From assembly GCF_001884735.1 (NCBI RefSeq), contig NZ_MJAP01000013.1, positions 62,001 to 126,000 of the forward strand: DNA of 64,000 bases, read 5' to 3'. The number at the start of each line of letters is the position of its first letter. Position 1 is the stretch's first letter. Positions 37,015 to 45,042 of the stretch are shown in pieces. The translations under genes and the position numbers were made by a program. Source of the stretch: Natronohydrobacter thiooxidans (GTDB lineage Bacteria > Pseudomonadota > Alphaproteobacteria > Rhodobacterales > Rhodobacteraceae). The notes under the pieces are model-generated. The model did not search any database. It was not told the origin of the DNA and saw nothing but the letters and a program-made list of their open reading frames with translations.

Positions 37015-38001
37015 ATGCCGGATAACCTGCTTTTCGCGATGGAGGCCACGCTGAATGGCCTGACCGCGGGCGTGATGTATGCGCTTGTGGCATTGGGCTT
37101 CGTGCTGATCTTCAAGGCCAGCGGCATCTTCAATTTCGCGCAAGGGGTGATGGCGCTCTTTGCTGCGCTGACGCTTGTGGGGCTGCAATCGGGGCAGGTG
37201 CCCTTCGCGCATCTGATCAATGCGATTTTCGGCACACGTATCCACCATTTCGGCTGGAACATGCCCACGCTGCTGGCCATCCCGGCCACGGTGCTGGTGA
37301 TGATTGGGCTTGCCATACTGGTCGAGCGGTTCATCCTGAAACATCTGGTCAATCAGGAACCGATCATCCTGTTCATGGCGACCATCGGTCTGGCCTATCT
37401 GCTCGAAGGTGTCGGCGACATCATGTGGGGGGCCGAGGTCAAGGCGCTGGATGTCGGTCTGCCCAAGGGCATGTCGGGCGCTGTGGATGATCTGACCTTT
37501 GGCTGGTTCGGTTATGGATTTTACATCGACCGGCTGGAACTCTGGGCGGCAGGAATTGCTGCAATTCTCGTGGCTTCTCTGACGATCTTCTCGCAATACA
37601 CGAAGCAGGGCCGCGCGCTGCGCGCTGTGGCCGATGACCATCAGGCCGCACTGTCCGTGGGCATCTCGCTGCGCTTCATCTGGGTGCTCACCTGGTCGAT
37701 TGCGGGGATTGTGGCGCTGGTCGCGGGCATCATGTGGGGGTCGAAATCGGGGGTGCAATTCTCGCTCTCGCTGATCGCACTGAAAGCCCTGCCAGTGCTG
37801 ATCCTTGGCGGCTTCACCTCGATCCCCGGTGCGATTGTCGGCGGGCTGATCATCGGTGTGGGCGAGAAACTGTTCGATTTCTACATGCAGCCGATCATCG
37901 GCGGGGCCACGGAGAACTGGTTCGCCTATATGCTCGCGCTCGTTTTCCTGCTGTTCCGACCGCAAGGGCTGTTCGGCGAACGTATCATCGAGAGGGTGTG
38001 A
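37015..38001 (+). CDS. LIV-type ABC transporter permease (LivH-like)
   Basis: Inner-membrane permease, 328 residues, with about eight helices. The family landmarks are present: NGLTAGVMYALVALGFVLIFKASGIFNFAQG at the N-terminus and the cytoplasmic coupling segment GRALRAVADDHQAALSVGIS, followed by AIVGGLIIGVGEKLF. A hydrophilic insertion between helices at about residues 62-85 is longer than in typical LivH. AAAGGGGG precedes the ATG. It pairs with the LivM-like gene three bases downstream. Confidence 0.92.
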   Translation: MPDNLLFAMEATLNGLTAGVMYALVALGFVLIFKASGIFNFAQGVMALFAALTLVGLQSGQVPFAHLINAIFGTRIHHFGWNMPTLLAIPATVLVMIGLAILVERFILKHLVNQEPIILFMATIGLAYLLEGVGDIMWGAEVKALDVGLPKGMSGAVDDLTFGWFGYGFYIDRLELWAAGIAAILVASLTIFSQYTKQGRALRAVADDHQAALSVGISLRFIWVLTWSIAGIVALVAGIMWGSKSGVQFSLSLIALKALPVLILGGFTSIPGAIVGGLIIGVGEKLFDFYMQPIIGGATENWFAYMLALVFLLFRPQGLFGERIIERV

Positions 38002-38004
38002 TTC

Positions 38005-39081
38005 ATGCTGTATCGTGAAGCAGGCGATTTCAAGACAAGCTATGTCGCCGACAGCCAGACCTTTCCGATCAAGTTCGACCGGTTCGGCTATTACGCGATC
38101 CTCGCCATTGCCTTTCTGGGCATCCCGCTGGTGATCAATGACTATTGGGCCAATTCCATCGTGGTGCCTTTCCTGATCTATACTATTGCGGCACTCGGGC
38201 TGAATATCCTGATCGGCTATTGCGGGCAGCTCAGCCTCGGGACCGGCGCCTTCATGGCGGTCGGCGCCTATGGCAGCTACAAGCTGATGACCGCCTTCCC
38301 CGAGTTGAACATCATCTTCGTGATCATTGCCGCGGGGGTCATCACCGCAGGCGTGGGCGTGCTCTTTGGCCTGCCCAGTCTGCGGATCAAGGGCTTCTAT
38401 CTGGCGGTGGCGACGCTGGCCGCGCAGTTCTTCCTGATCTGGCTCTTCACCCGGCAGGCCTGGTTCTACAATTATTCGCCCACGGGCATGATCTCGGCCC
38501 CCACGCGTGAAGTGTTCGGCTTTCCGGTCACGGGCCCACGCGCCTCTGCCGTGTCGATGTACATGATCTGCCTGTGTTTCCTCGTGGCCTCGGCCTGGCT
38601 GGCGCGCAACCTGACGCGCGGCACGCTCGGGCGGCAATGGATGGCCATTCGCGATATGGATATCGCGGCGGAAATCATCGGGGTGAATCCGCTGATGGCG
38701 AAGCTGACGGCCTTTGCAGTGTCAAGCTTCCTGATCGGGATTTCCGGCGCGCTGCTCTTCACCGTCTATCTGGGCGCGGCAGAAGCAGGCGAGGCTTTCG
38801 GCATCGACAAATCCTTCCTTGTCCTCTTCATGGTGATCATCGGGGGGTTGGGCTCGATCTTCGGGGCTTTTGCAGGCGCGGCCTTTCTCATCGTGGGGCC
38901 GGTGATGCTGAAACTGCTGCTGGTCAATACACTGGGCTGGCCGACCGATCTGGCAGCGCATCTGGAAATCATGATCATCGGGGCGCTGATCCTCGTCTTC
39001 CTGATCGTCGAGCCGCATGGGATCGCCGCCTTGTGGCGCACCATCAAGGAAAAACTGAGACTGTGGCCCTTCCCCTATTGA
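38005..39081 (+). CDS. LIV-type ABC transporter permease (LivM-like)
   Basis: Second permease, 358 residues, with about nine to ten helices. LivM landmarks: YTIAALGLNILIGYCGQLSLGTGAFMAVGAY at about residues 58-90, LRIKGFYLAVATLAAQF, the coupling helix RQWMAIRDMDIAAEIIGVNPLMAKLTAFAVSSF and LFMVIIGGLGSIFGAFAGAAFL. A polar N-terminus of about 35 residues precedes the first helix. It starts three bases after the LivH-like stop. Confidence 0.92.
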   Translation: MLYREAGDFKTSYVADSQTFPIKFDRFGYYAILAIAFLGIPLVINDYWANSIVVPFLIYTIAALGLNILIGYCGQLSLGTGAFMAVGAYGSYKLMTAFPELNIIFVIIAAGVITAGVGVLFGLPSLRIKGFYLAVATLAAQFFLIWLFTRQAWFYNYSPTGMISAPTREVFGFPVTGPRASAVSMYMICLCFLVASAWLARNLTRGTLGRQWMAIRDMDIAAEIIGVNPLMAKLTAFAVSSFLIGISGALLFTVYLGAAEAGEAFGIDKSFLVLFMVIIGGLGSIFGAFAGAAFLIVGPVMLKLLLVNTLGWPTDLAAHLEIMIIGALILVFLIVEPHGIAALWRTIKEKLRLWPFPY

Positions 39082-39123
39082 GGGGCCATGCAGGAACTTG
39101 TCATCACTGGGAGGAGAAACCAA

Positions 39124-40416
39124 ATGAAGATGACCAAACTTGCCGTCGCTTTCACGGCAACCATGCTGGCGGCGGGCCCCACTCTGGCCGAGACGCTGCA
39201 CTTCCCCTCGCTCAGCTACCGGACCGGGCCTTTCGCCGCTGGCGGTATCCCCTTTGCGGATGGGTATTCCGACTATCTGACCCTGATCAACGAGCGTGAC
39301 GGCGGCATCGGCGGTGTGCCGATCCGGCAGACCGAATGCGAGACCGCCTATAACACCGAGCGCGGCGTGGAATGCTACCAGTCGATCCGTGGGGACAACC
39401 CGCTGGTGATCCAGCCCCTGTCCACCGGCATCACCTATCAGCTGATCCCGCGCACCATGGAAGACGGCATTCCCATGCATACGATGGGCTACGGGCGCAC
39501 CTCGGCGGTGAATGGCGAGGTCTTCAACTGGACCTTCAACTATCCCGGCACCTATTGGGACGGGGCGAGCGTGATCATCAACTATCTGCTGGGCGAGAAT
39601 GACGGCTCGCTCGAAGGCAAGAAGATCGCGCTTCTGTATCACAACTCGGCTTACGGACGTGAACCGATCCCGACGCTGGAGCGTCTGGCGGAGCGTCACG
39701 GCTACCAGTTCCTCAGCATTGGCGTCGACAGCCCCGGTCAGGAGCAAGGCAGCCAGTGGCTCCAGATCCGGCGCGAACGCCCTGATTATGTGCTGATGTG
39801 GGGCTGGGGCGTGATGAACCCGACCGCGATTCAGGAAGCTGCGAATATCCGCTTCCCGATGGAGAATTTCATCGGTGTCTGGTGGTCCGGCTCGCAGCAG
39901 GATGTCCGGCCCGTCGGGCAGGGCGCGCATGGATACAAGGCCCTCGCCATGCACGGAACCGGCACGAATTATCCGATCTACGAGGATATGCAGCGCTATG
40001 TCATCGAGCCGGGCAAATATGCCGGGACCGGCGAGGAAGTCGGCACTGTGCTGTACTCGCGTGGCATGTATGCCGCCATGCTGGCGGTTGAGGCGGCGAA
40101 GAAAGCGCAGGAAATCCACGGCGTCGCGGCGATCACGCCTGCGATGATGCGCGACGGGATGGCCAATCTGGAAATCACCGAAGAGCTGATGGCCGAACTG
40201 GGACTGCCGAATTTCGGCCCGGCCTTCTCGGTCTCGTGCCAGAACCACGGCGGCTCTGGCGCGGCCATGATCCAGCAATGGGATGCCAATGCGGGTGAGT
40301 GGAACCTGATCACTGACTGGATCGAGTCGGATCGCGACATGATCATGGAAATGGTCATGGAGGACAGTGCGGCCTTTGCGGCAGAGAACAATATCGAGCC
40401 TTCCTGCCTGAACTGA
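39124..40416 (+). CDS. LIV-type ABC transporter substrate-binding protein
   Basis: Periplasmic binding protein of the importer, 430 residues including a cleavable signal peptide (MKMTKLAVAFTATMLAAGPTLA, then Glu-Thr). The fold is that of type I LIV binding proteins: LNERDGGIGGVPI-like sequence near residue 60, LYHNSAYGREPIPTLERLA and WGWGVMNPTAIQEA. It is longer than leucine-binding proteins (about 370) and rich in Trp, Tyr and Met, which hints at a larger or more hydrophobic ligand than a branched-chain amino acid. GGAGGAG precedes the ATG. A strong hairpin follows the gene. Confidence 0.88.
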   Translation: MKMTKLAVAFTATMLAAGPTLAETLHFPSLSYRTGPFAAGGIPFADGYSDYLTLINERDGGIGGVPIRQTECETAYNTERGVECYQSIRGDNPLVIQPLSTGITYQLIPRTMEDGIPMHTMGYGRTSAVNGEVFNWTFNYPGTYWDGASVIINYLLGENDGSLEGKKIALLYHNSAYGREPIPTLERLAERHGYQFLSIGVDSPGQEQGSQWLQIRRERPDYVLMWGWGVMNPTAIQEAANIRFPMENFIGVWWSGSQQDVRPVGQGAHGYKALAMHGTGTNYPIYEDMQRYVIEPGKYAGTGEEVGTVLYSRGMYAAMLAVEAAKKAQEIHGVAAITPAMMRDGMANLEITEELMAELGLPNFGPAFSVSCQNHGGSGAAMIQQWDANAGEWNLITDWIESDRDMIMEMVMEDSAAFAAENNIEPSCLN

Positions 40417-40424
40417 TGCTGACC

Positions 40425-40456
40425 GGTGGTCCGGGGCGCTTGCGTGCCGGGCCACC
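40425..40456 (+). terminator. Hairpin between binding-protein and second ATPase genes
   Basis: GGTGGTCCGG pairs with CCGGGCCACC (10 pairs, one wobble) around a 12-base loop. It sits just after the binding-protein stop and 30 bases before the next start, and has no T run. Such intra-operon hairpins commonly protect the upstream mRNA and let binding protein be made in excess. The loop and 3' arm contain a 15-base sequence identical to part of the hairpin at 16986-17025. Confidence 0.55.
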
Positions 40457-40485
40457 CAAACCCGACCTTGAGAAGGCCCAAAGCC

Positions 40486-41310
40486 ATGCTTGATGCCAGC
40501 CCCAGCCAGACCACGCTTCTGGAAGTGAACAATATCGAAGTGCTCTACAATCACGTCATTCTGGCGCTGAAAGGCGTCAGCCTGAGCGTGCCCAAGGGCG
40601 GGATCACGGCGCTTCTGGGCGGAAACGGGGCGGGTAAATCCACGACGCTCAAGGCAATCTCGAACCTGATCCATTCCGAGCGCGGCGAAGTCACCAAGGG
40701 CACGATCCTCTATGAAGGGCGCAACATGGTGGGGCTGGATCCGGCCGATCTGGTCAAGGCCGGGGTGGTACAGGTCATGGAAGGGCGCCACTGCTTCGAA
40801 CATCTGACCGTCGAGGAAAACCTGCTGACCGGTGCCTATACCCGCGCGGACGGGCGCGGTGCTGTGACTGCGGATCTGGACATGGTTTATGAATATTTCC
40901 CGCGCCTGAAGGAGCGCCGCAAATCTCAGGCCGGCTACACTTCGGGCGGCGAGCAGCAGATGACCGCCATCGGGCGCGCGCTGATGTCGAAGCCGCGCAT
41001 GATCCTGCTCGATGAGCCCTCGATGGGGCTGGCGCCGCAGCTTGTCGAGCAGATTTTCGAGATCGTGTCGCGGCTCAACAGCGAACAGGGCGTGACCTTC
41101 TTGCTGGCGGAACAGAATACCAATGTCGCGCTGCGCTATGCGCATACCGGGTTCATCATGGAGAACGGGCGCATCGTGATGGAGGGCAGCGCCGATGGTC
41201 TGCGCGAGAATCCGGATGTGAAGGAATTCTATCTCGGCATGTCCGATAAGGGCCGCAAGAGCTTCCGCGAAGTGCGCTCTTACCGCCGCCGCAAACGCTG
41301 GCTGGCCTGA
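40486..41310 (+). CDS. LIV-type ABC transporter ATPase (LivF-like)
   Basis: Second ATPase of the importer, 274 residues. Walker A GGNGAGKST (residues 45-53), Q-loop VVQVMEGRHCFEHLTVEENL, ABC signature YTSGGEQQMTAIGRALM, Walker B MILLDEPSMGLAP, and LLAEQNTNVALRYA, the LivF-type equivalent of the switch region. An earlier in-frame GTG at 40426 would run through the preceding hairpin, so the ATG at 40486 is chosen. The C-terminus is unusually basic (SYRRRKRW). The PaaK-like gene follows. Confidence 0.9.
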   Translation: MLDASPSQTTLLEVNNIEVLYNHVILALKGVSLSVPKGGITALLGGNGAGKSTTLKAISNLIHSERGEVTKGTILYEGRNMVGLDPADLVKAGVVQVMEGRHCFEHLTVEENLLTGAYTRADGRGAVTADLDMVYEYFPRLKERRKSQAGYTSGGEQQMTAIGRALMSKPRMILLDEPSMGLAPQLVEQIFEIVSRLNSEQGVTFLLAEQNTNVALRYAHTGFIMENGRIVMEGSADGLRENPDVKEFYLGMSDKGRKSFREVRSYRRRKRWLA

Positions 41311-41353
41311 CATGGCCGATGGACATACCCCCCGCAGATCAGAGGGCCGCAAT

Positions 41354-42571
41354 ATGACGCCTTTCGACTCGCTAGAGACACGCAGTTCGGACGCGCGCGA
41401 GGCTGATCTGGCGCAGGCCCTGCCGCGCGCCATTTCAGCGGCGCTGAATGCGCCGGGGCTGGCCGCGCATCTGGGCGCTGTGACGCCGGATCAGATCACC
41501 TCGCGCGAGGCTCTCGCCGCGCTGCCCGTGCTGCGCAAATCCGCGCTTGTGACCGCACAGGGCGCGCAGCCCCCCTTCGGCGGGCTGAACGCGACCGCGC
41601 TGGCCGATTTCGAGCATGTATTCCAGTCCCCAGGACCGATCTACGAGCCGGGGCGCGCCAGCCCGGACTGGTGGCGGCTGGGGCGCTTCCTGCATGCCTC
41701 GGGCATCGGGCGGGGTGATATCGTGCAGAACTGCTTTTCCTATCATCTGGTGCCCGCAGGCATGATGTTCGAAAATGCCGCGCGCGCTGTGGGCGCGACA
41801 GTCCTGCCCGCTGGCACCGGGCAGACCGAGTTGCAGGTGACAGCCGCCCGCGATATCGGCTGCACGGCCTATGCAGGCACGCCCGATTTCCTGAAGATCA
41901 TCCTTGAGAAAGCTGAAGAGCTGGGGGTAGCACTTGCTATCACCAAGGCGGTTATGGGCGGCGGCGCGCTCTTCCCCAGCCTGCGCGCCTTTTATGCCGA
42001 GCGCGGGATCACCTGCCGTCAATGCTATGCCACGGCGGATCTGGGCAATGTCGCCTATGAGACCGATGCGCTGGAGGGCATGGTCGTTGATGAAGGCGTG
42101 ATCGTCGAGATCGTCCGCCCAGGCACCGGAGATCCGGTGCCCGAGGGCGAGGTCGGCGAGGTGGTCGTGACCAGCCTGAACCCGGATTATCCGCTGATCC
42201 GCTTTGCCACGGGGGACCTGAGCGCGGTCCTGCCCGGCGTAAGCCCTTGCGGGCGCACCAATATGCGTATCCGGGGCTGGATGGGCCGCGCCGATCAGAC
42301 CACAAAGATCAAGGGCATGTTCGTGCGCCCTGAACAGGTCGCGGCATTGGTGGCGCGGCATGACGAAATCCACCGTGCGCGTGTTATTGCCACCCGGTCC
42401 GGTGAAAAGGACGTGATGACTGTCCGCATCGAGACGCGCGCGGCGAATCCGGCATTGTATGAAGAAACTGTCCTGTCTACTCTGAAACTCAGAGGTCAGG
42501 TCGAACTTGTGCCGCCGGGGTCACTGCCTAATGACGGGCTGGTGATCGAGGATCTGCGCCGCTACGACTGA
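41354..42571 (+). CDS. PaaK-like AMP-binding protein with degenerate phosphate loop
   Basis: A 405-residue relative of phenylacetate-CoA ligase. Colinear landmarks: LPVLRKSAL at about residue 52, GDIVQNCFSYHLVPAGMMFE (about 115-135), GTPDFLKIILEKAE, CYATADLGNVAYE, a GEVVVTSLN-type strand, IRFATGDLS, a RGWMGRADQTTKIKGMFV hinge and a PaaK C-terminal lid. However, where PaaK has its SSGTTGKP-type phosphate loop (about residues 85-97 here) this protein reads QSPGPIYEPG, so ATP binding may be weak or lost. The start at 41354 follows AGAGGG; an ATG at 41312 lacks a ribosome site. It closes the synthetase-ABC operon. Confidence 0.8.
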   Translation: MTPFDSLETRSSDAREADLAQALPRAISAALNAPGLAAHLGAVTPDQITSREALAALPVLRKSALVTAQGAQPPFGGLNATALADFEHVFQSPGPIYEPGRASPDWWRLGRFLHASGIGRGDIVQNCFSYHLVPAGMMFENAARAVGATVLPAGTGQTELQVTAARDIGCTAYAGTPDFLKIILEKAEELGVALAITKAVMGGGALFPSLRAFYAERGITCRQCYATADLGNVAYETDALEGMVVDEGVIVEIVRPGTGDPVPEGEVGEVVVTSLNPDYPLIRFATGDLSAVLPGVSPCGRTNMRIRGWMGRADQTTKIKGMFVRPEQVAALVARHDEIHRARVIATRSGEKDVMTVRIETRAANPALYEETVLSTLKLRGQVELVPPGSLPNDGLVIEDLRRYD

Positions 42572-42605
42572 CCTCCGATCGCGCGGGATGGCGGAGGGAC
42601 GGGGA

Positions 42606-44273
42606 ATGCGGAAAGTGTTTGCGGGCTTGGTCATGGCCTGTTTTGGACTGCCGGTGCAGGCGGGCGGGGTTGCGCTGGTCCTTGGCAATCAGGCCTATGA
42701 CGCACTGCCCGAGGCTGCTGAGTCCAGTCAGATCATGCAGACCGTTTCCGCATTGGAGGAGATGGGCTTTCTGGTGCTTGCCGGTGAAGGGCTGAGCGCC
42801 GAGGAAATGCGCGCCCAGCTTGCCGGTAGTTTCGAGCAGATCCGGCGCGAGGAATCCGAGCGTGTGGTGATCGTGCTTTCGGGGCATTTCGCAAGCTCCG
42901 AGAGCGGCGTCTGGCTGATGGGCAGCGACAGCAGCAATGCGGGACTGGCGCTGGCGGACGGGCAGGGGCTGCGGCTGGAACTGGTCGCCGAGATCGCGGC
43001 ACTTGCCAGCGAAAGCGCTGTGCTCTGGCTTGCGCCTGCTGCCGCAGATCCTGACCTTGGCCCCGGATTGCAGGCGGAATTGCCCGAAAACCTCGATCTG
43101 CCCGAGGGGGTCGCCGCGCTGCGCGGGCCAGCGGCGCAGGTCGTGCAGGGGCTGCGCGCCAGCCTGCGCCCCGGCACCACGCTGGCCAGCATCGCCCGCG
43201 CCAACCGCGCGCTGACGGGCGAGGGGGCCTTGCCCGAGACCTCGCCTTTCCTGCCCGACGGGTTCACCCCCGGCGCGCGGGCGGATGCGCGCGCCTGGGT
43301 GCTGGCGCAGGAGACCGACACCGAAGCGGGCTACCGGGCCTATCTTGACGCCTTTCCCAATGGGCAGAATGCGCAGGCCGCGCGCAGTGAACTGGACCGT
43401 ATCCGCAACGCGCCCGACCGGATCGAGGCGGCGCTGTTCCTGACCCGTGATGAACGCCGCGCGATCCAGCGCGACCTGACCGTGCTGGGCTTCGACACGC
43501 GCGGCATTGACGGGATCTTCGGTCCGGGCACGCGCGGGGCGATTTCCGGCTGGCAGGCGCGGAACACGCTTGCGGAAACCGGTTATCTCGACCGCGACCA
43601 GATTTTCAGGTTGGGGGCACAGGCCGCTGACCGCGCGGCCGAGATCGAGGCCGAAGAGCGCGCCCGCCGCGAGGTCGAGGAACGCGCGGATCGTGAATTC
43701 TGGGCGCTGACCGGGGCTGCGGGGGATGAACCGGGGCTGCGCAGCTATCTGGAGCGCTACCCGCAGGGGATATTTGCCGGGCTGGCACGCGAGCGGCTCG
43801 ACGATATCGCGCGCGCCCAGCAGACCGAGCAGCGCAACCGGGATCTGGCCGCATGGCGGCGTGCACGCGCGCTCGACACTGTGGCAGGCTATGAGTCCTA
43901 CCTGCAGGATTGGCCAGAGGGCGAGTTTGTCGAGAATGCCCGCGCCCGGATCGACCAGCGCCGCCCCGCGCCGGAGCCCCCGGTCGCCGAAGCTGATCCC
44001 GATCCTGCGCCTGCGCCCGAAACTCCGGCAGTTGCGCGGGCGCGTGCCGCAGAGGCCGCGCTGGGCCTGCCCCAGCCCACAAGGCTGCTGATCGAACGCA
44101 GGCTGGAACGGCTGGGGCTTGATCCCGGCCCGATTGACGGCGTGTTTGACGATCAGACCCGCATCGCCATCCGGCAGGCCCAGACGCGCTTCGATCTGGT
44201 GCCCACGGGCTATGTCGATCAGGATTTCCTGACCATGATGGTCAGCAATCTGTTCCGCGAGTTCTTCAACTGA
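42606..44273 (+). CDS. Pseudo-caspase protein with two peptidoglycan-binding-like domains
   Basis: A 555-residue exported protein with a signal peptide (MRKVFAGLVMACFGLPVQA). The N-terminal part follows the caspase/C14 pattern: VALVLGNQAYDAL, a helix, EEMGFLVLAGEGL, and VVIVLSGHF with the dyad histidine (His94). The strand that should carry the catalytic cysteine reads SAVLWLAPAAADP (about 137-149) with no Cys, so it looks inactive. Two peptidoglycan-binding-1-like units follow at about residues 280-320 (IQRDLTVLGFDTRGIDGIFG) and 490-535 (LERLGLDPGPIDGVFDDQT), with an Arg/Glu/Ala-rich region between. GGAGGGA precedes the ATG. Probably periplasmic; role unknown. Confidence 0.8.
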   Translation: MRKVFAGLVMACFGLPVQAGGVALVLGNQAYDALPEAAESSQIMQTVSALEEMGFLVLAGEGLSAEEMRAQLAGSFEQIRREESERVVIVLSGHFASSESGVWLMGSDSSNAGLALADGQGLRLELVAEIAALASESAVLWLAPAAADPDLGPGLQAELPENLDLPEGVAALRGPAAQVVQGLRASLRPGTTLASIARANRALTGEGALPETSPFLPDGFTPGARADARAWVLAQETDTEAGYRAYLDAFPNGQNAQAARSELDRIRNAPDRIEAALFLTRDERRAIQRDLTVLGFDTRGIDGIFGPGTRGAISGWQARNTLAETGYLDRDQIFRLGAQAADRAAEIEAEERARREVEERADREFWALTGAAGDEPGLRSYLERYPQGIFAGLARERLDDIARAQQTEQRNRDLAAWRRARALDTVAGYESYLQDWPEGEFVENARARIDQRRPAPEPPVAEADPDPAPAPETPAVARARAAEAALGLPQPTRLLIERRLERLGLDPGPIDGVFDDQTRIAIRQAQTRFDLVPTGYVDQDFLTMMVSNLFREFFN

Positions 44274-44287
44274 GGGCTTGCGCCCTC
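44272..44287 (+). terminator. Short hairpin before pyrF
   Basis: GAGGGC-TTGC-GCCCTC, a perfect 6-base stem, begins inside the stop codon of the pseudo-caspase gene. There is no T run. It separates this gene from pyrF and could stabilise or end the upstream transcript. Confidence 0.45.
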
Positions 44288-44336
44288 TGCGCGACGGGCA
44301 TAAAGGCAGGCCGTTTGCCAATAAGGAGCGCCTGCC

Positions 44337-45038
44337 ATGACCAAAGCCGATGACCGCCTGATTGTTGCGCTGGATGTGCCCAATGCGCTGGCAGGGCTGG
44401 AACTTGCCGCGAAGCTGGGCGACGCTGTATCCTTCTACAAGATCGGCCTTGGCATGCTGACCGGGGGCGGGCTGGCGCTGGCCAATGAACTGAAACAGGA
44501 ACATGGCAAGCGTATCTTTCTGGACATGAAATTCTTTGACATCAGTGCGACCGTCGAAGCTGCGGTGCGCGGGATTGCGCAATATGATCTGGATTTTCTG
44601 ACCGTGCAGGGCGATCCGCATGTGGTGCGGGCCGCGCGCGAGGGGGCCGGGGCCTCGGGCCTGAAAATTCTGGCGGTGACGGTCCTGACCTCGCTTGACC
44701 GGGGGGATCTGGACGAGGCGATGATCCGTCCCGGTGATCTGGCCGAGGTCACGCTGGAACGCGCGGCGCGCGCGCTTGCGGCAGGGGCGGACGGGGTGAT
44801 CGCCAGCCCGCAGGAAGCCGCCGCCATCCGTGCGCTGCCCGAGGCGGCGGGCAAGCTGATCGTCACGCCGGGCGTGCGTCCGGCCGGGGCTGCGGCAGGC
44901 GATCAGAAACGCATCGCGACGCCTGCTGATGCGCTGCGCGCGGGCGCCGATCACATCGTCGTCGGTCGCCCGATCTGGGCCGCCCCAGACCCGCGTCAGG
45001 CGGCGCTGGCCGTGCTGCAGGATCTGGCGACAGTCTGA
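44337..45038 (+). CDS. pyrF: Orotidine 5'-phosphate decarboxylase
   Basis: Last step of UMP synthesis. The 233-residue protein has the diagnostic RLIVALDVPN start, Lys-loop FLDMKFFDIS with the catalytic Asp-x-Lys-x-x-Asp pattern, VTVLTSL, and the phosphate-gripper end TPGVRPAG and RAGADHIVVGRPI. A GGAG ribosome site lies before the ATG. It stands alone rather than with other pyr genes. The 3' end faces the KpsM-like gene with only four bases between them and no visible terminator. Confidence 0.97.
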   Translation: MTKADDRLIVALDVPNALAGLELAAKLGDAVSFYKIGLGMLTGGGLALANELKQEHGKRIFLDMKFFDISATVEAAVRGIAQYDLDFLTVQGDPHVVRAAREGAGASGLKILAVTVLTSLDRGDLDEAMIRPGDLAEVTLERAARALAAGADGVIASPQEAAAIRALPEAAGKLIVTPGVRPAGAAAGDQKRIATPADALRAGADHIVVGRPIWAAPDPRQAALAVLQDLATV

Positions 45039-45042
45039 ACGG

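Noticed and set aside
38722..41433. A 903-codon open frame on the minus strand spanning the end of livM, the binding-protein gene and livF
   Set aside because: It runs opposite three clear ABC transporter genes and is rich in Arg and His without any domain. A mirror frame.
44274..44336. Hairpin before pyrF considered as a full rho-independent terminator
   Set aside because: The 6-base stem is followed by GC-rich sequence with no T run, so only a weak hairpin call is supported.
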